Source: Halobacteroides halobius DSM 5150 (lineage in GTDB: Bacteria > Bacillota > Halanaerobiia > Halobacteroidales > Halobacteroidaceae). Taken from it: DNA of 64,000 bases. The DNA is taken from the NCBI RefSeq assembly GCF_000328625.1, contig NC_019978.1:2542001-2606000 (forward strand), read 5' to 3'. The translations under genes and the position numbers were made by a program. Under the pieces are notes generated by a model, which saw only the letters and a program-made list of their open reading frames with translations, had not been told where the DNA came from and did no database searches. The stretch's first letter is position 1. Every line of letters starts with the position of its first letter. This document shows positions 8,786 to 17,284 of this stretch, piece after piece.

Positions 8786-10108
8786 TTAAGAAGTCACTGT
8801 TCCTCCGGCAGCTTCTGCCTTTTCTTCTTTTACTTTTCTTTCTTTTTTAACTTCCTTTTTCTCCATCATCTTAAAGAATGGATAATAAATCACTGTAGAT
8901 AATACTAGGTTAAATACACATAAAATTACTGATCTCCAGTCCATATTAGTCATAAAAGCTCCAAGCGGTGCTGGTAAAAATAATGGTGGATCAATAAATG
9001 GCTTAGCTACAAAACCAAAATCAATAACTAAATAAGAGATCAAGCCAACAATTGTCGGTCCCAAAACAAATGGAATAAACATAATTGGATTTAATACAAT
9101 TGGTAACCCAAATATAATTGGCTCATTTACATTAAAGATAGCTGGTACTATTCCTAACTTCCCAACTTGTTTTAAATGATCAGAATCACTAAATAACATC
9201 AGTGCTGCCAATCCACCTGTTAACCCAGAACCTCCTGCCAATAAGAAATAAACATAAAATCCATGAGTAAAGACGTAAGTTAATGGTTCTCCCGCAGCTT
9301 GTGCCGCAGCATTAGCTGCTAAATACTGAGTTCCTAATGGTAAAAAGATACTACTTGTAATTGCATAACCATGCAATCCAACAAACCATAATAATTGAGT
9401 AATCAAAATCAATACTACAAAAGCAAGTGGGCTATCTAAACTATTAATTGCTGGTGCTAAAGTATTCATTAATAATTCTGGAAAAATTACTCCAGTTGCA
9501 GCTTTAATCATTAAAGAAATACTATAGAATAAGACTACATTTACAAATAATGGGATGATACTTTGAAAAGTCTTTAAAATAGAAGGTGGTACACTATCCG
9601 GTAAGTTAAATGTAATAGCATGATTATCCAAGAATTTAGCTACCTCTACTGTCAACAATCCTATAATAATACTAGCAAAAATACCTTTAGCATCTAAATA
9701 AGTTGGTATAATTTTACCATCTACATACTTAGCACAAACTAATAACTGCACAATCAATGCAGAAGTTGCTGTTCCTAAAGGATACAAATCATATCTTTTC
9801 CCTAAATGGTAAGCTATACTAAAAGCAGAAAAAAGCGATAGCAAACCAATAGTTAGTTTAAATGGAAACATAATCACTCCAGCATTATTCTTAATTAATT
9901 CCTCAAATCCTACTAACATACCATTTGGAATTAAATTTGGGATTGCACTAATTAACAAACTCAAGCAACCTACTATTAAAACAGGCATCAAACTAACCAT
10001 ACCATCTCTTACAGCTTGAATATGACGTTGACTTTGAATTTTGTTTGCTAAAGGCATTAAATATCTTTGTAATAATTGTTCAACTTTATCAAACATTTTA
10101 GTACTCAT
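8786..10108 (-). CDS. celB: PTS lactose/cellobiose-family IIC permease
   Basis: The 440-aa membrane channel of the PTS. About ten hydrophobic segments are seen between 35 and 410. The family signature GIVPAIFNVNEPIIFGLPIVLNP (in two parts around 325-345) contains the conserved NEP sugar-binding residues. The C-terminal 25 residues form a Lys/Glu-rich tail (KKEVKKERKVKEEK) that is unusual in length but plausible as a cytoplasmic tail. It is encoded 28 nt after IIB and 51 nt before IIA. Confidence 0.93.
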   Translation of the reverse strand: MSTKMFDKVEQLLQRYLMPLANKIQSQRHIQAVRDGMVSLMPVLIVGCLSLLISAIPNLIPNGMLVGFEELIKNNAGVIMFPFKLTIGLLSLFSAFSIAYHLGKRYDLYPLGTATSALIVQLLVCAKYVDGKIIPTYLDAKGIFASIIIGLLTVEVAKFLDNHAITFNLPDSVPPSILKTFQSIIPLFVNVVLFYSISLMIKAATGVIFPELLMNTLAPAINSLDSPLAFVVLILITQLLWFVGLHGYAITSSIFLPLGTQYLAANAAAQAAGEPLTYVFTHGFYVYFLLAGGSGLTGGLAALMLFSDSDHLKQVGKLGIVPAIFNVNEPIIFGLPIVLNPIMFIPFVLGPTIVGLISYLVIDFGFVAKPFIDPPLFLPAPLGAFMTNMDWRSVILCVFNLVLSTVIYYPFFKMMEKKEVKKERKVKEEKAEAAGGTVTS

Positions 10109-10136
10109 TATAAAATCCCTCCTCTAATTATTATAA

Positions 10137-10451
10137 TTATTTAACCATATCTGCTGCTTGATTTAATACAGCCTCAGCATTCATTGTCCCATAAGCTCGA
10201 GAATCAATAACACCTACTTTAATTCCCTTAGGTTCACACATTTTTTTGTATTCAGCTTCCTTAAATCTAATTTGTGGCCCTAATAATACAACTTCAAATT
10301 CATCAACTCGATCTTTTAACTCTTCAGTAGCAACAGCTTCAATCTTAAACTCGTCTTCATTAAACTCATCTTTTTCTTGCACCTTCTTTTTCATCTTATT
10401 GACCATAACTCCTGTAGAAGCTCCCATTGCACAAACTAATAAAATATTCAT
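10137..10451 (-). CDS. celA: PTS lactose/cellobiose-family IIB component
   Basis: A 104-aa cytoplasmic phosphocarrier. The active-site Cys7 lies in the typical NILLVCAMGASTGVMV P-loop at the N-terminus. It is the first gene of the IIB-IIC-IIA-GH4 operon and has a sigma-54 type -24/-12 promoter about 116 nt upstream of its ATG. Confidence 0.92.
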   Translation of the reverse strand: MNILLVCAMGASTGVMVNKMKKKVQEKDEFNEDEFKIEAVATEELKDRVDEFEVVLLGPQIRFKEAEYKKMCEPKGIKVGVIDSRAYGTMNAEAVLNQAADMVK

Positions 10452-10566
10452 TAAAAATCCCCCTTTTAGTAGTTTTATTGTTATAAATTAATCCGATATC
10501 TTATATATGTTATTCTAGAGTCTAAAAGTAAGACTCTATCCTTATCGGCCTTCACTAATAATATAA

Positions 10567-10582
10567 TGCAAGTCTGATTCCA
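10567..10582 (-). promoter_or_regulatory. Sigma-54 (-24/-12) promoter of the glucoside PTS operon
   Basis: On the minus strand TGGAATCAGACTTGCA fits the consensus TGGCAC-N5-TTGCA, with GG and GC separated by exactly 10 bases. It matches closely the motif upstream of ptsH. The adjacent LevR-type activator and rpoN support it. Confidence 0.8.
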
Positions 10583-10691
10583 AACTGCCCCCAAAAAAAA
10601 TAAAAAGTTTATAATTTGTTCTTCAATACCTTCTCCAAGACTGCTATATCAGGGATAAAAGAATAAACAAAAAAATATTTTTTTCTACAAT

Positions 10692-10710
10692 TTTTTTATC
10701 GGATAAAAAA
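10692..10710. promoter_or_regulatory. Candidate upstream activating site for the LevR-type activator
   Basis: TTTTTTATC-G-GATAAAAAA is a perfect 19-bp palindrome about 110 bp upstream of the -24 element, a normal distance for an enhancer site. A shorter related TATC-AGG-GATA lies near 10643. It partly overlaps the T-run of the terminator, so some of the symmetry could be incidental. Confidence 0.4.
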
Positions 10711-10714
10711 TAAA

Positions 10715-10745
10715 GGATAGTGTATATCTTTTATATACACTATCC
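10715..10745 (-). terminator. Terminator of the rpoN/LevR-type transcript
   Basis: A 13-bp perfect stem, GGATAGTGTATAT with ATATACACTATCC, and a 5-nt loop, followed on the minus strand by TTTATTTTTT. It lies about 55 nt after the regulator stop codon. Confidence 0.8.
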
Positions 10746-10798
10746 ACTAGTTAAATGAACTGTATAATGCTTTATATACAGTATATAATATTCACTTT

Positions 10799-13540
10799 TT
10801 AAATACTAAGCTCCAGCATAATCTCTACCAAGCTACATACTTCACCATCAGAAATCTCTAATTGATAATTAGACTCTAATAGCTTAAGTTTATCTTTAAT
10901 AATTTGATACTCCTTTTTATAATCTTCTTTAATAGTTTCTTTATTTTGATACTCTCGATTTCTATCACCAGCTAATATTTGGTCTAACATAAAACTAATG
11001 TGCAATATCCATCCTACTAGTGAATCTTCCTTTACTTTTAAATTCAATTCTTCGACAATATCATCAATTACCCTTCTAATATCTTGGATAACCTCTTGGG
11101 CATCAACATATAATAAGTGTTCATCTAAAGATTCAGCTACCTGTAAATATATATCCTCTGCCTCAATGATTTTACTTAACCGTCTTAAACCTTGGTTAGT
11201 AAATATCTCTTCAGCTCTAATAAAAGGAATCCCCTCAGCTAGTTTAGGATTAATACTTCCAATAATAGCTACAATATTATACTCTTGGCTTAATTTCTTA
11301 ATCTTTTGCTTGAACTTTTCATTATCTGATATATTAAGTGCCATTACTTCTGCATTATTAGCTTCTAAATCAAGATTTTTATAAATAGTTGATTTTAGTT
11401 TTACTGCTGTTCCTTCACCAGTAAAACAGCTAGTAATAACTAGGTTTGTCTGTCTATACTCTTGTTGCTTAGAGGTATCATTTAATAATTTCTTACCTAA
11501 ATAAGGGTTTACATTGATAGTAAAATCAAAAATCTCTTCTAAACTCAAAGAAATAATTGCTTTACGAGTTGCTTCTAAGACCATAGGAGTACTGACCATT
11601 TCAATCGTCTTTATTTCAATTCCCGTCTCTTGATGAATTAACTCACCAAAAGTGGTCAAAGAACCCATATCTACTAGTAATAAAACCCCTCTACCTTGGT
11701 CTACTTCTTGTACTAAATTTTTGACATTACTATATGCCTGTTTAGGGTCCATTGTTAAAGGCATATCCATTGCCCTAGCATGATTGACCTGTAATAGTTT
11801 ATTAGCTACCTTTACCATACTTGAAGCTGCTTTAGCTCCATGCATAGCCACAATAACTCCTACCTTGTCCTCTTCTTCCTGACTAAATTGATACTCAGCA
11901 GGGCATAAGAACATAGTTAAATATCCTACCTCATCAAGTGGTAGTTGGATTCCAAGTTGAGATTCAATTATCTCTGTTATCTTAAGAGCAGCACTAAATT
12001 CTTCAGGATGCTTCATTCTAATTTCATTTAACTGGGAGTTGACTATCTTTTCGCCTTCTTTTATTCTTTGCACTGCTGATTGAATATGCAAAGCTAAACC
12101 TAATATTAACTGAGAAGGTAATTCTGTATCTAAATTATTGTTAACATATTCTCTAATCTGTTCAGTTACTTCTAAAATATTTTTGCCTACTATTTTTAAT
12201 AATTCTTCTCTGTTAATCTGTGAATCAAAATCACCAATATACTCTTCAAAATAAGACTCAATATCAGAATTTACAATCTGATTTGCTTCTTGTTCGTTAA
12301 CTCCTTTACTCTTTAAATCAAATAATTTCCGTTCAATTGAATTATAAAAATTACCTGGTAGATCATACTGGTCTTCTTGTTTGATAAATCGTTCTTTTTT
12401 CTCAGGAGAAAATCTAAGTTGTGGCTTAGAATTATCGACTACTTGACTAATTTTTTGGCGGTTGTTCTTTAAATTTAACAATCCTTTTTTAACTGATTCG
12501 GAAAAATGGTTCTTATCTACCAATAATTTATTTTTCCCTTGGTTCATATAGCTTAAAAAAGCTCTAGCACAACCTAATTGAATATCACTCTTTAATTGGC
12601 CAATATTATTCTTACAATGATATAATAATAAAGCTTTAATTACATCTAATTTAGCATAAATTACTTCTCCAATTCTTTTAGACTCTTGTTGAAAAAATTC
12701 TTTAATTAAGGCTAACCTCTCTTCTAAACTTCTCTTTTCTAAAGGGGGGAGATTAATTACCATTGGTATACGTCGATTAAAAGTTTCTAATAAACTCGAC
12801 TCAGGATCTTCAGTAGTAGCTGCAACAATTAATACATCAGAAGTAAGTTCATTTTCTGTATCTCCCAGCTTTCTAAAGATTCCCTTATCGATAAAGGTAA
12901 ATAACATCTCTTGTCCTTCTGAAGGTAGGCGGTGTACCTCATCTAAAAATAAAATCCCTCCATTCGCCTTTTCTAAAAGTCCTTCTTTATCCTGATTTGC
13001 TCCTGTGTAGGCTCCTTTTTTTATTCCAAAAAGTTGGCCCATTAATAGTTGCGGGTTATTTGCATAATCAGCACAGTTAAAGGTGATAAAAGGAGCAGCA
13101 AAATCTAAAGTACCCGATTCAATAGCAAACTGATGCATTAATTCTGCAAACATAGTCTTTCCCACTCCAGTATCACCTAATAATAAGGTATGCAACCCAT
13201 TAGGTGGATATAATATAGCTGCTTTAGCTTGTTCAATTGGTGTTTTTAGACTTCCTTGTTTTCCAATTACTTGATCAAATACTGTAAGTTGATTCAAATT
13301 GGTATTTTTATTATCATTACCTTTAGTTTTTCTCTTAATTAGAGGTTTAAATAAGACTGGCCTTCCGGTTATCTTTTTTACTCTCCCTTTTTTAACTAAT
13401 TTATTTAAATAACCACTAACATTAGAACGGTGTAAATCAAGTTCCTTAGCTAACTCTCCAGCTGAATATCCTTCTTTATCCTCTTGAGTATACTTGTTTT
13501 TTAAGCTTTGATATACTTTCTCAATCTGCTTCAACTCCAC
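10799..13540 (-). CDS. Sigma-54-dependent PTS activator with PRD domains (LevR/ManR/CelR type)
   Basis: A 913-aa enhancer-binding protein. Domains in order: winged helix (about 5-65), AAA+ ATPase with Walker A GDTGVGKT (122-129) and sigma-54 contact loop GAYTGA (176-181), PRD1 (about 440-545, His485), EIIA-Man-like domain with His567 in VAMHGAK, EIIB-like stretch with Cys in VITSCFTGEG, and PRD2 near the C-terminus. Phosphorylation of these sites by HPr and the IIB protein would tune its activity. It is placed directly before the IIB gene with its -24/-12 promoter. The start drawn is a GTG only 2-3 nt after GAGGAGG; a TTG two codons later has better spacing. Confidence 0.92.
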   Translation of the reverse strand: MELKQIEKVYQSLKNKYTQEDKEGYSAGELAKELDLHRSNVSGYLNKLVKKGRVKKITGRPVLFKPLIKRKTKGNDNKNTNLNQLTVFDQVIGKQGSLKTPIEQAKAAILYPPNGLHTLLLGDTGVGKTMFAELMHQFAIESGTLDFAAPFITFNCADYANNPQLLMGQLFGIKKGAYTGANQDKEGLLEKANGGILFLDEVHRLPSEGQEMLFTFIDKGIFRKLGDTENELTSDVLIVAATTEDPESSLLETFNRRIPMVINLPPLEKRSLEERLALIKEFFQQESKRIGEVIYAKLDVIKALLLYHCKNNIGQLKSDIQLGCARAFLSYMNQGKNKLLVDKNHFSESVKKGLLNLKNNRQKISQVVDNSKPQLRFSPEKKERFIKQEDQYDLPGNFYNSIERKLFDLKSKGVNEQEANQIVNSDIESYFEEYIGDFDSQINREELLKIVGKNILEVTEQIREYVNNNLDTELPSQLILGLALHIQSAVQRIKEGEKIVNSQLNEIRMKHPEEFSAALKITEIIESQLGIQLPLDEVGYLTMFLCPAEYQFSQEEEDKVGVIVAMHGAKAASSMVKVANKLLQVNHARAMDMPLTMDPKQAYSNVKNLVQEVDQGRGVLLLVDMGSLTTFGELIHQETGIEIKTIEMVSTPMVLEATRKAIISLSLEEIFDFTINVNPYLGKKLLNDTSKQQEYRQTNLVITSCFTGEGTAVKLKSTIYKNLDLEANNAEVMALNISDNEKFKQKIKKLSQEYNIVAIIGSINPKLAEGIPFIRAEEIFTNQGLRRLSKIIEAEDIYLQVAESLDEHLLYVDAQEVIQDIRRVIDDIVEELNLKVKEDSLVGWILHISFMLDQILAGDRNREYQNKETIKEDYKKEYQIIKDKLKLLESNYQLEISDGEVCSLVEIMLELSI

Positions 13541-13548
13541 TACCTCCT

Positions 13549-14877
13549 CTAATCGTACCTCTTTCTCTTACGTGATGAGGGAATCTTCAATTCTGTTCTA
13601 TATTTAGCTATAGTCCGTCGTGAAATAGTTACTCCTCTAGCCTCTAATTTATCCTTTAGTTCTCTATCACTTAGTGGATTATTTTTATCTTCATTAGCTA
13701 CTAGATCTTCTACTTCCTTTTTTATACTTACTGCTGATACTTTTTGATCACCTGTTTTAATCGCCTTACTAAATAAAAACTTCATAGGAAATAATCCTTG
13801 AGGAGTTTGAATATACTTATTACTTGTAGCTCGACTAACTGTTGATTCATGCATCTTAATTTCGTCCGCTATTTGTTGCATTGTCATTGGTTTTAAATAC
13901 TTAATTCCTCTTTTTAAAAAATCTTGCTGTAAATTGATAATTGCTCGTACTATATTATAAACCGTTTGTCTTCTTTGCTCAATACTCTTAATTAACCACA
14001 TAGCTGATTTTAATTTATCTTCTATATAATCCTTACTCTGTTTTGCAGCGTTTTGTTTTTTTAACAAATTCCGATAATAACTATTGATGTGTATAGTGGG
14101 AAAACTAGCCTGGTCCATAATTATAACATACTTTCCTGAAATCTGTTTAATAATAATATCTGGTTCTATATAAATATTATTTGCTTTCTTTTTAAATCTA
14201 TCTGCTGGAATAGGAGATAATGATTTAATTAAGTCTATTAACTGCTGAGTAACCTTAGGTTCAATACTAAGTCCTTGTGAAATCTTTCTGACTTGATTAT
14301 TATTTAATTCTGCCTGATAACCGTTAATTATTTGCTTAGCTAATCCAATTTGAGTATTATTATCACTTGTTTTTAAATTATCTAATTGAATTAGCAATGA
14401 TTCTTGAATATCTCTAGCACCGATCCCTGCTGGATCAAATTGCTTAATTTTTGCTAAAACTTTATTAACTTCTTTTCTAGTAACTTCTAATTGATTAATA
14501 ACTTCTTCTAACGAACTAAAAAAACCTGATTGATCTAAATTGCCAATAATTTGTTCTCCTATTTTTTTCTCTAACTTGCTAGTTGTAACTAAGCTTAATT
14601 GCTTTAATAAATGTTCTTCTAGTGTTAATTCTTGAGCAACAAATTTTTCATAATTAAAATCATCTCCATTTTGCTTAATATAATTATTTGACTGGGGATC
14701 ATAATTATCATCTAATTCTAGTAATGGATTCTCCATCATTTTATCTTCAATAAATTCCTGCAGTTCTAATGTTGAATACTGTAGTAGTTTAATAGCTTGC
14801 TGTAGCTTAGGGGTCATAGCTAACTCTTGTTTTTGTTGTTGTTCTTGATATAAATTAGTTGTATAGTTTAATTCCAT
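13549..14877 (-). CDS. rpoN: RNA polymerase sigma-54 factor
   Basis: The alternative sigma factor needed at -24/-12 promoters. The 442-aa protein starts with the Gln-rich activator-interaction region (QEQQQKQELAMTPKLQQAI) and the NPLLELDD motif. It ends with the RpoN box SRRTIAKYR, which contacts the -24 element, and a basic tail. It lies 8 nt before the LevR-type activator and downstream of ptsHI, separated from it by a terminator. Both recognised -24/-12 promoters in the window belong to this same PTS block. Confidence 0.95.
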   Translation of the reverse strand: MELNYTTNLYQEQQQKQELAMTPKLQQAIKLLQYSTLELQEFIEDKMMENPLLELDDNYDPQSNNYIKQNGDDFNYEKFVAQELTLEEHLLKQLSLVTTSKLEKKIGEQIIGNLDQSGFFSSLEEVINQLEVTRKEVNKVLAKIKQFDPAGIGARDIQESLLIQLDNLKTSDNNTQIGLAKQIINGYQAELNNNQVRKISQGLSIEPKVTQQLIDLIKSLSPIPADRFKKKANNIYIEPDIIIKQISGKYVIIMDQASFPTIHINSYYRNLLKKQNAAKQSKDYIEDKLKSAMWLIKSIEQRRQTVYNIVRAIINLQQDFLKRGIKYLKPMTMQQIADEIKMHESTVSRATSNKYIQTPQGLFPMKFLFSKAIKTGDQKVSAVSIKKEVEDLVANEDKNNPLSDRELKDKLEARGVTISRRTIAKYRTELKIPSSRKRKRYD

Positions 14878-14925
14878 ACTATCCCACCTTATTTAAACTC
14901 TTTACTAATAGTTTACTAAAAAAAA

Positions 14926-14953
14926 GGCAACCACTCAAGATAGAGTAGTTGCC
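14926..14953 (-). terminator. Terminator of ptsHI
   Basis: GGCAACTACTC pairs with GAGTGGTTGCC (one G-U pair) and is followed by an eight-base T-run on the minus strand, between ptsI and rpoN. Confidence 0.88.
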
Positions 14954-15000
14954 AAAAAAAGAATTATTTATAAATAAGAAGTAATTGCTAGCAAATTAAA

Positions 15001-16710
15001 TTATACCTGTTGACTTAGATAATTCTCAATCTCTTCTGCTGTAGAATAACCTATAGCTTCATCAGCAATCTTTTCTGCTTCTTCTAAAGTTAAATTACGA
15101 ATAGCATCTTTAACTTCTGGAATTGTAACTGCACTCATACTAAATTCATCTAATCCTATTCCTAAAAGGAAAGGAGTTAGGCGCTTATCTCCAGCCATTT
15201 CTCCACACATTCCAGCCCAATTACCTTCATTATGAGCTGCTTTGACAACTCGCTTAATTAATCTTAATAAAGCTGGATGGAATGGTTGATATAAATGAGC
15301 AATATTTTCATTCATTCTATCAGTAGCAGTTGTATACTGAATTAAATCATTAGTTCCAATACTAAAGAAATCAGTTTCTTTAGCCAAGATATCTGCTGTC
15401 ATTGCTGCCGCTGGCACCTCAATCATCATACCTACTTCTAAATCTTGATCAAATTCAATTCCTTCTTTAGATAAATCAGACTTTACTTCCTCTAAAATTT
15501 GATTAGCTGCTCTTAACTGTTCTACAGCCGAAATCATAGGGTACATAATCTTAACTTGACCATAAGCACTAGCTTTTAAAATAGCTCTTAATTGTGTCTT
15601 AAAAATATCAGTTTTATCTAAGCAAATCCTAATTGCTCGATAACCTAAGAAAGGATTCATTTCTTCTGGTAAATCTAAGTAAGATAATTCTTTGTCTCCA
15701 CCAATATCTAAGGTTCTAATTACTATTGGCCCGTCCATCTTTTCAGCTACTTCTTTATAAGCTTCAAACTGCTCCTTTTCTGTTGGCAAAGAATCTCGGT
15801 CCATATATAAAAATTCACTTCGATAAAGACCAATTCCTTCAGCACCTTTATCAAGAGCACCTGCTACATCATTAGGTGTTCCAATATTAGCTACTAATTC
15901 TACCTGGTGACCATCTTTAGTTTCAGCAGGTTCCTCTTTTAATTGGGCCAACCTCTTTCTACGCTCTCTATATTCTTGAGCTTTTTTCTGATAGTTAGTT
16001 AGTTCATCTGCTGTTGGTTCAATGATTACATCTCCATTAACACCATCAACAATAATTTCCATCCCATTTTCCACTTTATCCAAAATCTGACTAGCTCCTA
16101 CTACAGCAGGAATCTCTAAAGATCGAGCCATAATAGCAGTATGAGAAGTTCTTCCTCCTACCTTAGTAGCAAAACCTAATACCTTGTCTTTATCAACCTG
16201 AGCAGTATCAGAAGGAGTTAAATCCTCTGCTACTAGAATAACTTCTCTATCTAGTTCAGCTAGAGACATATTCTCTACTCCTAATAAATTTCTTAGAATT
16301 CGCGTTCCTACATCCCGAATATCACTAGCCCGTTCTCTCATATACTCATCATCCATATTAGAAAACATCGTAGCAAATTGTTCTACTGTTTGTTCTAAAG
16401 CAGCTTCAACATTAATCTCTTCGGAATCAATTTTATCTTCTACAGCAGAAATCAATTCTGGATCTTCTACAACCATCAAGTGAGCTTGAAAGATCTCTGC
16501 TTTATCTTGGCCCATATCATCTTCGACTTTATCTTTAATAGCTTGTAATTGTTCTTTAGACTCTTGAATAGCATCATGAAGTCTCTCTTTTTCTCCATCA
16601 GTATCTTCAACATTTACTGTTTCATATGATAAGTCTTCTTCTTCTAGTAACATAACTTCACCAGTTACAATTCCTGGAGAAGCAGCTACTCCTGTTAATT
16701 GTTGACTCAT
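15001..16710 (-). CDS. ptsI: Phosphoenolpyruvate-protein phosphotransferase (Enzyme I)
   Basis: Starts the PTS phosphorelay by moving phosphate from PEP to HPr in the cytosol. The 569-aa length is standard. The N-terminal HPr-binding and phosphohistidine domain carries GGRTSHTAIMARSLEIPAVVG (His in TSHTA). The C-terminal PEP-binding barrel shows RTLDIGGDKELSYL, NPFLGYRAIR, IGTNDLIQYTTATDR and AGMCGEMAGD with the catalytic Cys. It follows ptsH by 15 nt. Confidence 0.97.
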   Translation of the reverse strand: MSQQLTGVAASPGIVTGEVMLLEEEDLSYETVNVEDTDGEKERLHDAIQESKEQLQAIKDKVEDDMGQDKAEIFQAHLMVVEDPELISAVEDKIDSEEINVEAALEQTVEQFATMFSNMDDEYMRERASDIRDVGTRILRNLLGVENMSLAELDREVILVAEDLTPSDTAQVDKDKVLGFATKVGGRTSHTAIMARSLEIPAVVGASQILDKVENGMEIIVDGVNGDVIIEPTADELTNYQKKAQEYRERRKRLAQLKEEPAETKDGHQVELVANIGTPNDVAGALDKGAEGIGLYRSEFLYMDRDSLPTEKEQFEAYKEVAEKMDGPIVIRTLDIGGDKELSYLDLPEEMNPFLGYRAIRICLDKTDIFKTQLRAILKASAYGQVKIMYPMISAVEQLRAANQILEEVKSDLSKEGIEFDQDLEVGMMIEVPAAAMTADILAKETDFFSIGTNDLIQYTTATDRMNENIAHLYQPFHPALLRLIKRVVKAAHNEGNWAGMCGEMAGDKRLTPFLLGIGLDEFSMSAVTIPEVKDAIRNLTLEEAEKIADEAIGYSTAEEIENYLSQQV

Positions 16711-16725
16711 TTAATATATTCCTCC

Positions 16726-16989
16726 TTACTCTCCGAATCCATCTTCAATTAATTCTACAATTTTTGCTACAGCATCTTTAGCATCTGCACCATCAGCCTT
16801 AATAGTAACTTCTGTACTTTGGTTAACTCCTAGGCTCATAATTCCCATAATACTTTTAGCATTAACCTCCTGACCATCCTTAGAAATCTTTACATCAGCA
16901 TCAAATTTCTCTGCTTTACTAACAATCATAGAAGCCGGTCTAGCATGAATACCTGTATCATTATTAACTGTTACTTTTTGTTCTACCAT
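16726..16989 (-). CDS. ptsH: Phosphocarrier protein HPr
   Basis: An 87-aa phosphocarrier that accepts phosphate from Enzyme I at His15 (TGIHARPAS) and hands it to IIA domains. The regulatory Ser in KSIMGIMSLGV (about residue 46) is present, so control by an HPr kinase is possible. First gene of ptsHI, with a -24/-12 promoter about 65 nt upstream of the ATG. Sigma-54 control of the general PTS genes is unusual; in most Firmicutes they are read by the housekeeping sigma factor. Confidence 0.97.
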   Translation of the reverse strand: MVEQKVTVNNDTGIHARPASMIVSKAEKFDADVKISKDGQEVNAKSIMGIMSLGVNQSTEVTIKADGADAKDAVAKIVELIEDGFGE

Positions 16990-17053
16990 TTAATTCCCCT
17001 CCATAAAGTTAATTTTATTTATAATTTTAATTTTACTCGCACTTATTTATTAA

Positions 17054-17069
17054 TGCAAGTTAAGTTCCA
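17054..17069 (-). promoter_or_regulatory. Sigma-54 (-24/-12) promoter of ptsHI
   Basis: On the minus strand TGGAACTTAACTTGCA fits TGGCAC-N5-TTGCA with the strict GG-N10-GC spacing. It shares 12 of 16 bases with the promoter at 10567. Confidence 0.8.
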
Positions 17070-17243
17070 AACTATATCGATTAATTGTAATGATTTATAA
17101 AAAGGAGAATTAGATATTAAATTAGAGCAAATCACTATTATTATATCATCATCAGCAATAATTATAATATTTAATCAGTAATAGCCGTTAAAACATTTTT
17201 AAATCAGATTCAATCTGTGGTAATACATTTTCATACTAGTTCA

Positions 17244-17282
17244 TTGATAAAATTTATCAAGCCTCTTGATAAATTTTATCAG
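17244..17282. promoter_or_regulatory. Paired palindromes, probable upstream activating sites for the HPr-domain activator
   Basis: TTGATAAAATTTATCAA (17244-17260) is a perfect 17-bp palindrome. A near copy, TTGATAAATTTTATCAG, lies at 17266-17282. Their centres are 22 bp apart, two helical turns, about 185-205 bp upstream of the -24 element of ptsH. Together they could also form a hairpin after the regulator stop codon, but no U-run follows, which favours a protein-binding role. Confidence 0.6.
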
Positions 17283-17284
17283 AT

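Larger units (their letters stand above)
10452..10798. promoter_or_regulatory. 347-nt control region between the LevR-type gene and the glucoside operon
   Basis: No gene seen. From the regulator end it holds an inverted repeat (10757-10785, arms ACTGTATA/TATACAGT), a strong terminator (10715-10745), a 19-bp palindrome (10692-10710) and the sigma-54 promoter (10567-10582). This is the arrangement expected for an enhancer-dependent promoter. Confidence 0.65.
16990..17284. promoter_or_regulatory. Control region of ptsHI
   Basis: Contains a -24/-12 promoter at 17054-17069 and two phased palindromes at 17244-17282. No coding sequence is seen. Confidence 0.65.

Noticed and set aside
10998-11384. 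Plus-strand 128-codon frame inside the LevR-type gene
   Set aside because: Ser-rich antisense shadow without Shine-Dalgarno.
17244-17282. Intrinsic terminator after the HPr-domain activator
   Set aside because: The paired palindromes can fold, but the stem is almost all A-T and no U-run follows; phased binding sites explain it better.
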